NCBI GenBank assembly: GCA_947567595.1
Contig: CANOMQ010000041.1
Location: forward strand, 1-36,641
Reading direction: 5' to 3'
Length of the DNA stretch: 36,641 nt
Source of the DNA: an uncultured Lachnospiraceae bacterium
GTDB lineage: Bacteria > Bacillota > Clostridia > Lachnospirales > Lachnospiraceae
The notes beneath the pieces were generated by a model, which saw only the letters and a list, made by a program, of their open reading frames with translations, ran no database searches and had not been told where the DNA came from. Positions within the stretch are counted from its first letter, which is position 1. The number at the start of each line of letters is the position of its first letter. Of the stretch, positions 1-7,305 are shown one piece after another. The position numbers were made by a program, and so were the translations under genes.

Positions 1-24
1 TTTGACCTGTTCTTTTATTACCTA

Positions 25-3000
25 TCATACCCAAAGTTCAGAAAGAACCCCTGCTGCCCCGGTATAGTTTTCCCCTTCTTCAAGGGATACCGTGATGTTT
101 GCTGTTCCTGCACCCTTGACCTGTACTGTCCCGTCCTCTGAAACCGTAACAACAGCTTTCTTGTCCGAAGCATAGGAAATCTTACCGTCCCCGTTTGTGC
201 TGCACTCCTTTATGGAAAAATCTTTATCGCCAAAGGTCTTTTTAAAAGATGTATACGGAACTGTCAATGTTCCTTCTGCTTTGCCGATGGAGAAGTTCTG
301 TGTATAAGTTCCCTCAAAGGCATTACCCTCTACGGTAACGGATGCGGTGTTGTCCCCGGCGTTGACGTTGTCGGCGTAGGTTACCGTATATCCCTGTTTC
401 AGCGCATTCCCATCATCCAGCGTCACGGTAACACCCGGCTTTTTCTCAGCGCCGTCGTAAATCAGACCGTTTGCTCCGTCCAAGGTAATCGTCAGGCAGG
501 AGCCACAGTCGGTACAGACAGCCTTATTACTCCCGGAAGCCCACTCGTAACGGCAGGGCTTTGGTTCTCCCTGCACAAATCTGCAGAGAGAGCATTTCTG
601 CTCATGAACTGTAGTGCCTTGTTTATGAACAGGCTGAAAGTTATGGGTACATTTTGCCTTACACAAAGTGCAGACGCCGTTTTGAAACGTATGCTCTCCG
701 TAATCCCTTTCTTGCCCGCAATTGGAACAACGCTGGCAATGCTGCGTCCCCTTGTTCACCCATTCATAGTTATGTACCTTTTTCACGGTATAGGTCTTAC
801 CTTTTGTTGATTCCTGCGTCTCCAAAATATCTGTGACAGGATTATCCGTATCGTCACAGAAAACCACACACTGATTTCCCTCTGTGTCCAGCATTTCCTT
901 CAGTGTGCGCGGAGACCCATACCGCAGCGCAGTGTTTGATGCACTTATAGTTCCGCCGGAAAGCCGAACCTTTGCATCCTTATCAATCCACAAACCATTC
1001 CCCTGTGTACTCCGATAAGCGCCGCCGGTAATGCGCAGCGTTCCCGAAGCGGCATAAACGACGGATTTTCCCGATGCCTCCTCAACTACCGTGCCGCCGG
1101 TCAGGGTAAGCGTGCCGCCTTTTACCTGAAAGCAGTCGGAACTGGTGTTTGTAAACGTTGCCCCATCTGCCATCTCTACCGTCACATCCATGCCGGAGCC
1201 GACCGTGAGCGTATCGGTTGTCGTCACGTCTTTTAAGACTTTCATCGTACCGGTTTTGCCGCTGAGAGCATCCCATGCCGCACCGATAATCGTATACTCT
1301 TTGCTCTGCCCGTCAATTGTCACCTCTGCGATAAAATCTGTACATACTTCCAGTTTGGCATAAAGGGTAAGATCCTTGGTGATCGTTTCTGTTGCAAAAT
1401 CAAACGGATTGGTATCAGCTTCATTTTCAAACCATCCAAGTATTGTATATCCCGAAATTTCAATATCGGGATCCGTCGCTTTCCCGCCTTCAGGGATTCC
1501 CTGCACAGGCGGCGTCTTTATCTCCGGAATATCCGGCACAACGAAGGAAACGGCGTAATACCTTTGTCCGTTTACCGTCGCCCCGCTGATAAAAACAGTG
1601 CCTTCACTGCCATTATTACCTCCTCCGATATCAGCTCCACCCTCTTTTCCGGTGGCTGTTATCGTTCCTCCTGTAATCGTTATCGTTTCTCCGGCTCCTC
1701 TGCTGCCGCCTCCGATTCCGGCTCCTCTCTCGCCTCCGCCAGCCGTAACTTCTCCTCCGTTGATTGTTATCGTTCCGCCGGCTCCACCACCGCCGCCTCC
1801 GCCAATTCCGGCTCCATACTTGCCTCCGCCAGCCGTAACTTCTCCTCCGTTGATTGTTATCGTTCCGCCGGCTCCACCACCGCCGCCTCCGATTCCGGCT
1901 CCATTCTCGCCTCCGCCAGCCGTAACTTTTCCTCCATTGATCGTTATCTTTCCTCCGTTTCTCCACCAGCCGCCTCCGATTCCGGCTGATTCCCCGCCTC
2001 CGTTAGCCGTAACTTTTCCTCCATTGATCGTTATCTCTCCCCCGGCTTCCTCTTTGCCGCCTCCGATTCCGGCACACTTCTGATCAGGCGCAGTGACTTC
2101 CAAACTCCCCATGCCGCCTTCAACAGACTGCGCATAGATTGTCAGACTGTTGCCGCGTTTTACTGTGATGCCTTTCTCAGGCTTTAATATACAGCCGTCT
2201 GTCAGAATCAGGCGCACGTCCCCCTCCGCCGTGACACGGCTGCTGATTGTGACCTCGCCTTTTACGACATACCAACCAGCTTTCCATGTGGTTATGTCAG
2301 CAGATATCTCCGCGGACATCTCCGTATACTCTGCACAGGTTTTCTCCACCCAGTTTTTCCCGTCCGCATCACAGTCCCGATAAGACACCCCTTCCATAAT
2401 CAGGGCAGGCGTTTTCGCGCTTCTCTGCCTTGCACGGAGTTCCAGCGCCTCCTGCAATTCCAGACAGCGGGAAATGTCCAAACGTTCCTGCTCCTCATCG
2501 GTCAGCTCTGTATAGAGGGCAAGGATTTCTTCAAGCTGCGCCCGCACTTCTTCCGCATTCTCTTCCGTAACTGCCCACGGCAGCGCCGCGATCAATTCCT
2601 CGACGGGGCAGAGCCGACACTCGTATCCGCAGGGCGCATTATCTTCCTCCGAATAGCCGCAGTCCGCCGTATGCTCCCTGTGATGGGCGCAGAGGCTGGT
2701 ATCCTCCGTAGCCGCATTGTCCTGTTTTTCCTCTGTTATTTCTTCCTGCGTCTCTGTTTCTTCTGTCGATGCTTCTTTTGTTGTCGCTTCCTCTGTCGTC
2801 TCTTCTCTTACTGTCTTCTCTCCTGTCGTCCCTTCGCTTACTGTCTCCTCTTTTGTTGTCTCTTTCTCTGTCTGGTCTTCTTTTGCTGTTTCCTCCGCAT
2901 CTGTTTTTGGCAATTGTGTATCACTGCCTTCCGCTGATGCTTCCACGCTCTCGATTACCGTCTCCTGCTCCTCCGCCGCAGACACAGTAATCCCGTCAAA

Positions 3001-3093
3001 TGACAGCATGTTGAATACCATAACTGCTGACAGAAGCAGACTACAGCCGCGCTTTCGCTTTCCTTTTTTCCTTCTTTTGAAAAAATTGTCCAT
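25..3093 (-). CDS. Large secreted surface protein with glycine-rich tandem repeats, probably C-terminally truncated
   Basis: 1022 residues. The N-terminus is a Lys/Arg-rich signal peptide with a hydrophobic core and a likely cleavage after VSA near residue 39. A Thr/Glu-rich low-complexity stalk covers about 45-125, followed by a His/Cys cluster (CAHHREHTADCGY). Five to six 29-30-residue copies of a TINGG..VTA..GG..GAGIGGG unit lie at about 345-500. An InlB-type (Listeria-Bacteroides) repeat follows near 525-600, then a beta-solenoid-like stretch, a second Cys-rich region with several CxxC pairs near 770-880, and bacterial Ig-like/MBG-type sequence at the end. It is probably an adhesin or other cell-surface protein. 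No LPXTG motif, terminal membrane helix or SLH domain is present, and the last Ig-like domain stops abruptly (SELWV), so the anchor may be lost. AGGAGG lies 13-18 bases upstream of ATG 3093. It is divergent from a two-component system, which may regulate it. Confidence 0.8.
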   Translation of the reverse strand: MDNFFKRRKKGKRKRGCSLLLSAVMVFNMLSFDGITVSAAEEQETVIESVEASAEGSDTQLPKTDAEETAKEDQTEKETTKEETVSEGTTGEKTVREETTEEATTKEASTEETETQEEITEEKQDNAATEDTSLCAHHREHTADCGYSEEDNAPCGYECRLCPVEELIAALPWAVTEENAEEVRAQLEEILALYTELTDEEQERLDISRCLELQEALELRARQRSAKTPALIMEGVSYRDCDADGKNWVEKTCAEYTEMSAEISADITTWKAGWYVVKGEVTISSRVTAEGDVRLILTDGCILKPEKGITVKRGNSLTIYAQSVEGGMGSLEVTAPDQKCAGIGGGKEEAGGEITINGGKVTANGGGESAGIGGGWWRNGGKITINGGKVTAGGGENGAGIGGGGGGAGGTITINGGEVTAGGGKYGAGIGGGGGGGAGGTITINGGEVTAGGGERGAGIGGGSRGAGETITITGGTITATGKEGGADIGGGNNGSEGTVFISGATVNGQRYYAVSFVVPDIPEIKTPPVQGIPEGGKATDPDIEISGYTILGWFENEADTNPFDFATETITKDLTLYAKLEVCTDFIAEVTIDGQSKEYTIIGAAWDALSGKTGTMKVLKDVTTTDTLTVGSGMDVTVEMADGATFTNTSSDCFQVKGGTLTLTGGTVVEEASGKSVVYAASGTLRITGGAYRSTQGNGLWIDKDAKVRLSGGTISASNTALRYGSPRTLKEMLDTEGNQCVVFCDDTDNPVTDILETQESTKGKTYTVKKVHNYEWVNKGTQHCQRCSNCGQERDYGEHTFQNGVCTLCKAKCTHNFQPVHKQGTTVHEQKCSLCRFVQGEPKPCRYEWASGSNKAVCTDCGSCLTITLDGANGLIYDGAEKKPGVTVTLDDGNALKQGYTVTYADNVNAGDNTASVTVEGNAFEGTYTQNFSIGKAEGTLTVPYTSFKKTFGDKDFSIKECSTNGDGKISYASDKKAVVTVSEDGTVQVKGAGTANITVSLEEGENYTGAAGVLSELWV
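1625..2075. repeat. Tandem coding repeat, period 87-90 bp
   Basis: The element agccgtaact recurs at 1741, 1831, about 1918 and about 2005, giving periods of 90, 87 and 87 bases. The repeats encode the GAGIGGG/TINGG units of the surface protein. The 87/90 difference is one glycine codon. Copies at 1741 and 1831 are nearly identical over about 60 bases, which suggests recent duplication or gene conversion. Confidence 0.85.
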
Positions 3094-3185
3094 ATTGGTA
3101 AATTCCTCCTAAATGTTATATTGTTTTTTTAAGTCTGCACATTTATTTCTTTATCCTCTTCTAAAAAGTGCATAATTTTTTATTT

Positions 3186-3214
3186 ATCATAGTGCATTTT
3201 CATCAAAAAACAAT
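3186..3214 (-). promoter_or_regulatory. Promoter of the surface-protein gene
   Basis: On the minus strand a -35-like ATTGTT (3209-3214) is followed by a 17-base spacer and TATGAT (3186-3191). The -35 is a poor match to consensus, as expected for an activator-dependent promoter, and it sits six bases from the tandem LytTR-like repeat. Confidence 0.5.
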
Positions 3215-3220
3215 GCATTT

Positions 3221-3254
3221 GGCAGGAACGTCAATTTTTTGGCAAGAACGTCAA
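3221..3254. promoter_or_regulatory. Tandem LytTR-type operator (two direct repeats)
   Basis: Two 14-base direct repeats, GGCAGGAACGTCAA (3221-3234) and GGCAAGAACGTCAA (3241-3254), are spaced 20 bases start to start, about two helical turns. Read on the minus strand each contains TTGACGTTC, close to the AC/GTT core of LytTR-family sites, which are normally paired direct repeats about 21-22 bases apart. They lie between the -35 elements of two divergent promoters, next to a gene for a LytTR regulator. Binding itself is inferred. Confidence 0.6.
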
Positions 3255-3263
3255 ACACGAAGT

Positions 3264-3292
3264 TTGTAAAATGGCTTTTTTTATTGTATGAT
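3264..3292 (+). promoter_or_regulatory. Promoter of the two-component operon
   Basis: TTGTAA (3264-3269), a 17-base spacer and TATGAT (3287-3292). The -10 hexamer covers the ATG at 3288, which rules out that ATG as the start of the regulator and supports the TTG at 3330. Confidence 0.5.
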
Positions 3293-3329
3293 GATATTGG
3301 ATTTTATAAAAAGCCGAGGTGAGACTGAT

Positions 3330-4103
3330 TTGAAGATTGCTTTAGTAGACGATGAACAGGAATATTTAGACGAGATGGCAAAGCTTGTCAGCGATTTTGG
3401 CACACAGCACTGCTGTCAGATGGAAGTAGTCGCATTCTTAAACGGGGAAACGTTTCTCGAGACCTTTGAAGATGGCGGCTTCTCCGCCGTATTTATGGAT
3501 ATTTACATGGACGGCATGGACGGTGTTGCCGCCGCAATGAAAATGCGGGGCATAGACAGACGGTGTATCCTTGTGTTCCTGACTTCCAGCAAGGACTTCA
3601 TGCCGGAGGCATTTTCCTGCCACGCATTTGAATACATCACCAAACCATTTTCCCCGCAGCGCATCTTCCAAGTCCTCACGGACATTCAGGAAGTGCTTCC
3701 GCCGCTGCAAAAATACATTGAGGTGATAAGCGACAGGAAAACAGTCCGGGTATTTCTCTATGAGATTGCCTTTGTTATCACAGACGCCCATTATCTTGAC
3801 ATCGCCCTGACAAGCGGGGAAACGCTGCACTGCCGCATGACCATGCCGGAGTTTGTGAAGCTTACAGGTGGGGATTCCCGTTTTCTTCCCGTCAACAAGG
3901 GAATCATTGTAAATGCCGAATACCTCCTTGAATTTGAGGACAACTGCTGTATCATGGAAAACGGCGCAAAGCTCCCAATCCGTGTGCGGGACCGCCTGAA
4001 AATCGAGCAGGCGGCGAGAGATTACCATTTCGGAAAAATCCGGGAGCGTCAAGCGCACTTTGCCAGACGCTCTGCGCCGGAAGGCATCAGAAAGGGGGAC
4101 TGA
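3330..4103 (+). CDS. LytTR-family response regulator (AgrA/VirR type)
   Basis: A 257-residue cytoplasmic transcription regulator. The receiver domain occupies about 1-120, with an acidic pair in LVDDEQ (D7, D8), a predicted phospho-acceptor D57 in FMDIYM, the conserved Thr/Ser in FLTSS and Lys in YITKPF. A C-terminal LytTR DNA-binding domain follows at about 140-240. The start is taken as TTG 3330: GAGGTGAG lies just upstream, and the alternative ATG at 3288 falls inside the -10 box. The partner kinase begins two bases after the stop. It likely binds the paired repeats at 3221-3254 and so controls its own operon and the divergent surface protein. No AgrB/AgrD-like peptide genes are seen nearby, so the signal is unknown. 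Confidence 0.85.
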   Translation: MKIALVDDEQEYLDEMAKLVSDFGTQHCCQMEVVAFLNGETFLETFEDGGFSAVFMDIYMDGMDGVAAAMKMRGIDRRCILVFLTSSKDFMPEAFSCHAFEYITKPFSPQRIFQVLTDIQEVLPPLQKYIEVISDRKTVRVFLYEIAFVITDAHYLDIALTSGETLHCRMTMPEFVKLTGGDSRFLPVNKGIIVNAEYLLEFEDNCCIMENGAKLPIRVRDRLKIEQAARDYHFGKIRERQAHFARRSAPEGIRKGD

Positions 4104-4105
4104 AC

Positions 4106-5422
4106 ATGGATATGGAACGATTATTTTTGACACTGCCACAGTTTTTGGTGCTGCTGCCTTCAGCGGCGTCCTGTTATTTTACCATGCGGAACCAACTGAG
4201 ATATACGCTGCTAAAGACCACGCTGATATGCCTTGCAGCCATCCTTCCGTATTCCCTCCTCGCGGCACTGCTGTGTGCCGCATTTCCCATCAACGCAAAT
4301 CCGATATTCCTGTCATCGCTTATCGCTTTCTTTTTTGTGTTCCGTCACACCGTGACGGCAAGCCTGCCAAAATGCCTTGCCGTCTATGTAGGTGTCTGCG
4401 CTGTCCAGACCTTTCCGGCGCAATTTGCCTATGCTTTTGACGCTTTCCTGCATCCGGCATCAGGCGCGGCGGACCTCTCCGTGGAAGCAGCTTTTTTCCA
4501 CCTTGGGCTTTCCTGTCTGGTCGCAGCCGCTTTCGCATGGCCTGCCTGCGGGCTTTTTTTCCGGATAGTTGACTGTCTGGATATTCCCAAAATATGGTAC
4601 TCCACCATCCTGTTGTCCTCTATCTTTTTAATCTTCAATGTAGTGGCTGTCCCCCAGTCCTACACGACAATCCATACAGGGCGTATGTTTTTCCTTTTCC
4701 TGCTGATGGAGGGGTGTATGCTTGCAATCCTTACGGCAATTTACGTGCTTTTTTATCTAGGTACAACCGTTATACTGGAGCATGCAGAGCTGAAGGAGCA
4801 TACCCATCTCCTTGAAATGCAGTCCCGCCAGTACCGGACATTGCAGGAGCATATGCGCCAGACCGCACAGCTTCGCCATGACTTCCGCCACTCTGTGCAT
4901 CTGCTCTCCTCCCTTGCGGAAACAGGCAATATTGACAGCATTCGAGCACACCTTGCCGAATACGAGGCACGCCTTGCCGAGAACACCCCCGTAAACTACT
5001 GCGCCAATGCCGCGCTGAACGCACTGTTTGGCTATTACCACGAAATAGCTGTTTCTGCGGGCATAGACATGGACTGGCACATCGAGCTGCCCGAGCCGCT
5101 GCCCGCCACCGAGCTTGACATGGTTTCCCTGTTTGGAAATCTGATGGAAAATGCCATCGACGGATGCCGCACTGTACCACAAGACAAGCGGTATTTCTGC
5201 CTGACTGCACAAATTCGTCATAGTAACAGGCTCTATATCGTTTCCACCAACAGCTTTGACGGCAAGGTGCAGAAAGGGAACGATGGCTACCGTTCCACAA
5301 AGCACAGCGGGAGTGGGAGCGGGCTTACTGCCATTACCGCGGCAGCAGAGAAGTACGACGGCTCGGCACAGGCTTCCAATAGCGAGACAGCGTTTTTTGT
5401 AGATGTGGTATTGAAAATATAA
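4106..5422 (+). CDS. AgrC-like sensor histidine kinase (GHKL ATPase)
   Basis: A 438-residue membrane sensor kinase. The N-terminal half carries about six hydrophobic segments (to about residue 220), then a coiled dimerisation segment with the phospho-acceptor motif RHDFRH (H258). A GHKL-type ATPase domain follows, with N-box NLMENAIDGC and a glycine-rich SGSGSGL loop near the end. This is the AgrC/ComD (HPK10) layout: polytopic sensor, short dimerisation helix, compact ATPase. A GGGGGACTG ribosome site lies within the end of the regulator gene, so the two are co-transcribed and probably coupled. The ligand cannot be deduced; AgrC relatives sense peptides, but no peptide gene is adjacent. Confidence 0.85.
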   Translation: MDMERLFLTLPQFLVLLPSAASCYFTMRNQLRYTLLKTTLICLAAILPYSLLAALLCAAFPINANPIFLSSLIAFFFVFRHTVTASLPKCLAVYVGVCAVQTFPAQFAYAFDAFLHPASGAADLSVEAAFFHLGLSCLVAAAFAWPACGLFFRIVDCLDIPKIWYSTILLSSIFLIFNVVAVPQSYTTIHTGRMFFLFLLMEGCMLAILTAIYVLFYLGTTVILEHAELKEHTHLLEMQSRQYRTLQEHMRQTAQLRHDFRHSVHLLSSLAETGNIDSIRAHLAEYEARLAENTPVNYCANAALNALFGYYHEIAVSAGIDMDWHIELPEPLPATELDMVSLFGNLMENAIDGCRTVPQDKRYFCLTAQIRHSNRLYIVSTNSFDGKVQKGNDGYRSTKHSGSGSGLTAITAAAEKYDGSAQASNSETAFFVDVVLKI

Positions 5423-5450
5423 ATCTATTGCTTTTTATGAGATGATAACG

Positions 5451-5512
5451 TAAAAAATGCTTCTAAAGCAGCCAATCGAAAAAATCCGATTAAGGTGCTA
5501 CTTAGAAGCATT
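5451..5512 (-). terminator. Rho-independent terminator of the wall-hydrolase gene
   Basis: Perfect 11-base arms AATGCTTCTAA (5456-5466) and TTAGAAGCATT (5502-5512) enclose a second partial stem (aatcg/cgatt). On the minus strand the stem is followed directly by a run of six T. It lies about 40 bases past the stop of the minus-strand gene and also faces the end of the plus-strand kinase gene. Confidence 0.75.
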
Positions 5513-5551
5513 CCATTTCATACATCAAATTCTGATTAGAGTTAAAACATT

Positions 5552-6745
5552 TTAGTAAAATACATGATTTCCAATCACAAGCCCTGCCCTGCCGTTGTTT
5601 CTTCTGAAATGAAGCGCGTCGCCAACATTGCAGGCGCCGTTGATTGCCTCATTTGCAGCCTGTCTGCAGGAAGCCTTGGTCGTTCCGTTTAAAATCAGCG
5701 ACTCCATCTTTCCCTTGGAAGCGGGCACAAACTGACCTGACGCATAAATAACATCTGTTATCGTATTAGGGTAGCCACCGCTTCTGACACGGTTCATAAC
5801 AACCGCACCGACTGCCACCTGTCCTTCGTACGGCTCGCCGCCTGCCTCGCACTGAATGAGCGCTGCCAAAATATCAACCTCTGACGCAGTCGCCATAACA
5901 GCCTCTTTCTGCGCAATTCTCTTAGCCTCGGCTGCTGCTGCCGCCCTTGCACGCTCTGCTTCCTCGCGTGCCTTAATCACTGCCATAGACTCTGCTTTAT
6001 CTATATCAAATACGACTTTCACGTATTCTTTTGCAACGTATCCCTTTGTGCCTTCGTAGTTTACGCTTACCCAGTCGCCTTCCTCTGCGATTGCCTCTAC
6101 CGCCTCGCCGTTTGCCAAAAGACCAAGTACGCCGGACTCTAAATCCGCGTCCATTCTGACTCTGAGCGTCTCTGTCTCGGAATACGCCGTCAGCATTCCG
6201 ACGTCCTTTGCGATATTCTTCGCCTCTTCGTCGAAATACAGATAGTCGTTCTTTATCCAGCCTGTAACGTCACCGGATTTTACTTTTGTCCATCCGGCAA
6301 TCTGCTCTACGATTTCGCCGCCGCAGTCCTTATAAAGCACGCCGACCTTCTCTGCGTCTTGGTCTGCGTCCTGCCGCATATTGACGAACTCGTTTACCTT
6401 CGCCATTACAAGAGTGCTTTTTTCCTTTTTCTCTGCCTTTGCGCTTCTTTTTGCAAACGCAATCAGTTCTTCTTTTTCCATTGAAATGTTTGCGTCCAGT
6501 ATGTCTGCCGCGCCTGCCGTTGTGAGGGACTGCTGGTCTCTGCCCAAAGCTGCTGCCGCGCTTCCTACGATACTGACTTCTGAATTCATCTTGTCTGATG
6601 TGGCTTTCTGCTCACTGCCCGGTTTCCCTGACGTGAAGCTTTCCTGTGTGCCAGCCGCTTCCGTGCTGACCGGAGAAGCTGTAAACGCAGCCGCTGCTGC
6701 CATAATGAACAACAGACATTTCCACCTTTTACAATTTGCCTTCAT
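5552..6745 (-). CDS. Secreted cell-wall hydrolase, SH3-SH3-SleB (Hydrolase_2)
   Basis: 397 residues with a signal peptide (hydrophobic core about 10-24, Ala-rich cleavage region). Two SH3-like repeats lie at about 110-170 (VNEFVNMR...) and 190-250 (ETLRVRMDADLES...), likely binding peptidoglycan. An Ala/Arg/Glu-rich helix follows, then a C-terminal SleB/CwlJ hydrolase domain from about 285. This has the expected catalytic Glu in IQCEAGGEPYEGQVAVGAVV and a typical end (ALHFRRNN...IGNHVFY). Members cleave peptidoglycan as lytic transglycosylases or amidases, in spore cortex lysis or general wall turnover. With SH3 repeats and no spore genes nearby, general wall remodelling is as likely as germination. 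GGAAATGGAG precedes ATG 6745. It has its own promoter and terminator. Confidence 0.85.
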   Translation of the reverse strand: MKANCKRWKCLLFIMAAAAAFTASPVSTEAAGTQESFTSGKPGSEQKATSDKMNSEVSIVGSAAAALGRDQQSLTTAGAADILDANISMEKEELIAFAKRSAKAEKKEKSTLVMAKVNEFVNMRQDADQDAEKVGVLYKDCGGEIVEQIAGWTKVKSGDVTGWIKNDYLYFDEEAKNIAKDVGMLTAYSETETLRVRMDADLESGVLGLLANGEAVEAIAEEGDWVSVNYEGTKGYVAKEYVKVVFDIDKAESMAVIKAREEAERARAAAAAEAKRIAQKEAVMATASEVDILAALIQCEAGGEPYEGQVAVGAVVMNRVRSGGYPNTITDVIYASGQFVPASKGKMESLILNGTTKASCRQAANEAINGACNVGDALHFRRNNGRAGLVIGNHVFY

Positions 6746-6788
6746 AATTTACTCCATTTCCTGTCTCGCAAAAAACTTTCACAAAATA

Positions 6789-6876
6789 TTACATATTTTT
6801 ACATAATATGCGCTTGTTTTACAAAGTTTCTTACATTTTTACGACAAATGTTACATAAATATTAACACCTGTTACG
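6789..6876 (-). promoter_or_regulatory. Cluster of TGTAA half-sites (WalR-like) in the hydrolase leader
   Basis: Read on the minus strand, TGTAA occurs at about 6789, 6799, 6819, 6831 and 6851, with CGTAA variants at 6839 and 6872. Most spacings are close to 8-12 or 20-21 bases. WalR, which controls wall hydrolases in Firmicutes, binds paired TGTWAH sites five bases apart. These spacings do not match that exactly, and the region is AT-rich. Confidence 0.3.
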
Positions 6877-6883
6877 ATTTTAT

Positions 6884-6912
6884 ATAATAACAAAGAGTTC
6901 ACGACTTGTCAA
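6884..6912 (-). promoter_or_regulatory. Strong sigma-A promoter of the wall-hydrolase gene
   Basis: Minus strand: consensus -35 TTGACA (6907-6912), a 17-base spacer and TATTAT (6884-6889). Transcription would begin near 6877 and leave a leader of about 130 bases. Confidence 0.7.
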
Positions 6913-6923
6913 GTCATGAACCC
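6895..6923. promoter_or_regulatory. Palindromic operator candidate overlapping the -35 box
   Basis: Arms GAGTTCACGACTTG and CAAGTCATGAACCC are complementary except for two positions and are separated by one base. The palindrome covers the whole TTGACA -35 element. No gene ends here, so it is unlikely to be a terminator. A repressor site is the simplest reading. Confidence 0.45.
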
Positions 6924-7110
6924 TAATATTTTTATTGAAATTAAACTATTTTTGTTTTCTAAATTGTTTAATTTATACAAATTTTCTAGAAAAATTGACA
7001 TTTTATAGCATTTCTGTGCCCGTTCAACGTGCCTGACAAAGCATTTTGCCCGTTATGCACCAATACGCTTCCCTATTTTGTACTTTATTTTAATGCCTTT
7101 GCCCAAACAT

Positions 7111-7139
7111 TTGACAATTTTATATCAATTATATATATA
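7111..7139 (+). promoter_or_regulatory. Promoter of the chemotaxis-receptor gene
   Basis: TTGACA (7111-7116), a 17-base spacer and TATATA (7134-7139), giving a leader of about 160 bases. Near the end of the leader a hairpin with arms ATGAAAC (7251-7257) and GTTTCAT (7273-7279) sits just before the ribosome site. No clear sigma-28 promoter was found. Confidence 0.5.
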
Positions 7140-7305
7140 GAAAGAACACTTACGGGCGACAGGACGCTTTTGCCCAAAATTCCATCTTGAAAATTTATTC
7201 AATCTTATATAAAATAATATCATTGGATTTTATTTTATGACACGATTTGAATGAAACCGTCGGGCACGGCGCGTTTCATGCGAAGAAAGGAGCTTACTTA
7301 GTAAA

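Larger units (their letters stand above)
6746..7305. other. Divergent regulatory region, 560 bases, no gene
   Basis: A very AT-rich spacer between the wall hydrolase (minus) and the chemotaxis receptor (plus). It holds one promoter in each direction, a near-perfect palindrome, a cluster of TTACA/TGTAA half-sites at 6789-6876, and three TTTGCCC repeats near 7046, 7088 and 7168. No coding sequence or recognisable riboswitch was found. Confidence 0.7.

Noticed and set aside
1625-2075. CRISPR-like regular repeats
   Set aside because: Period of 87-90 bases, no distinct spacers, and continuous translation into a protein repeat.
1598-2083. Pro-rich and Ser-rich plus-strand open frames opposite the glycine repeats
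   Set aside because: They are shadows of the Gly-rich coding repeats on the minus strand, with low-complexity translations and no ribosome site.
3288-3329. ATG 3288 as start of the response regulator
   Set aside because: It lies inside the predicted -10 box and has no ribosome site; TTG 3330 has both a good ribosome site and the conserved N-terminus.
3438-4139. Long minus-strand open frame across the response regulator gene
   Set aside because: Opposite-strand shadow; no domain pattern and no ribosome site.
4106-5422. agr quorum-sensing locus with a peptide gene
   Set aside because: No AgrB-like or AgrD-like ORF was found on either strand near the kinase.
7140-7305. c-di-GMP riboswitch in the chemoreceptor leader
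   Set aside because: The conserved GEMM-I motifs were not found; only a short hairpin is present.
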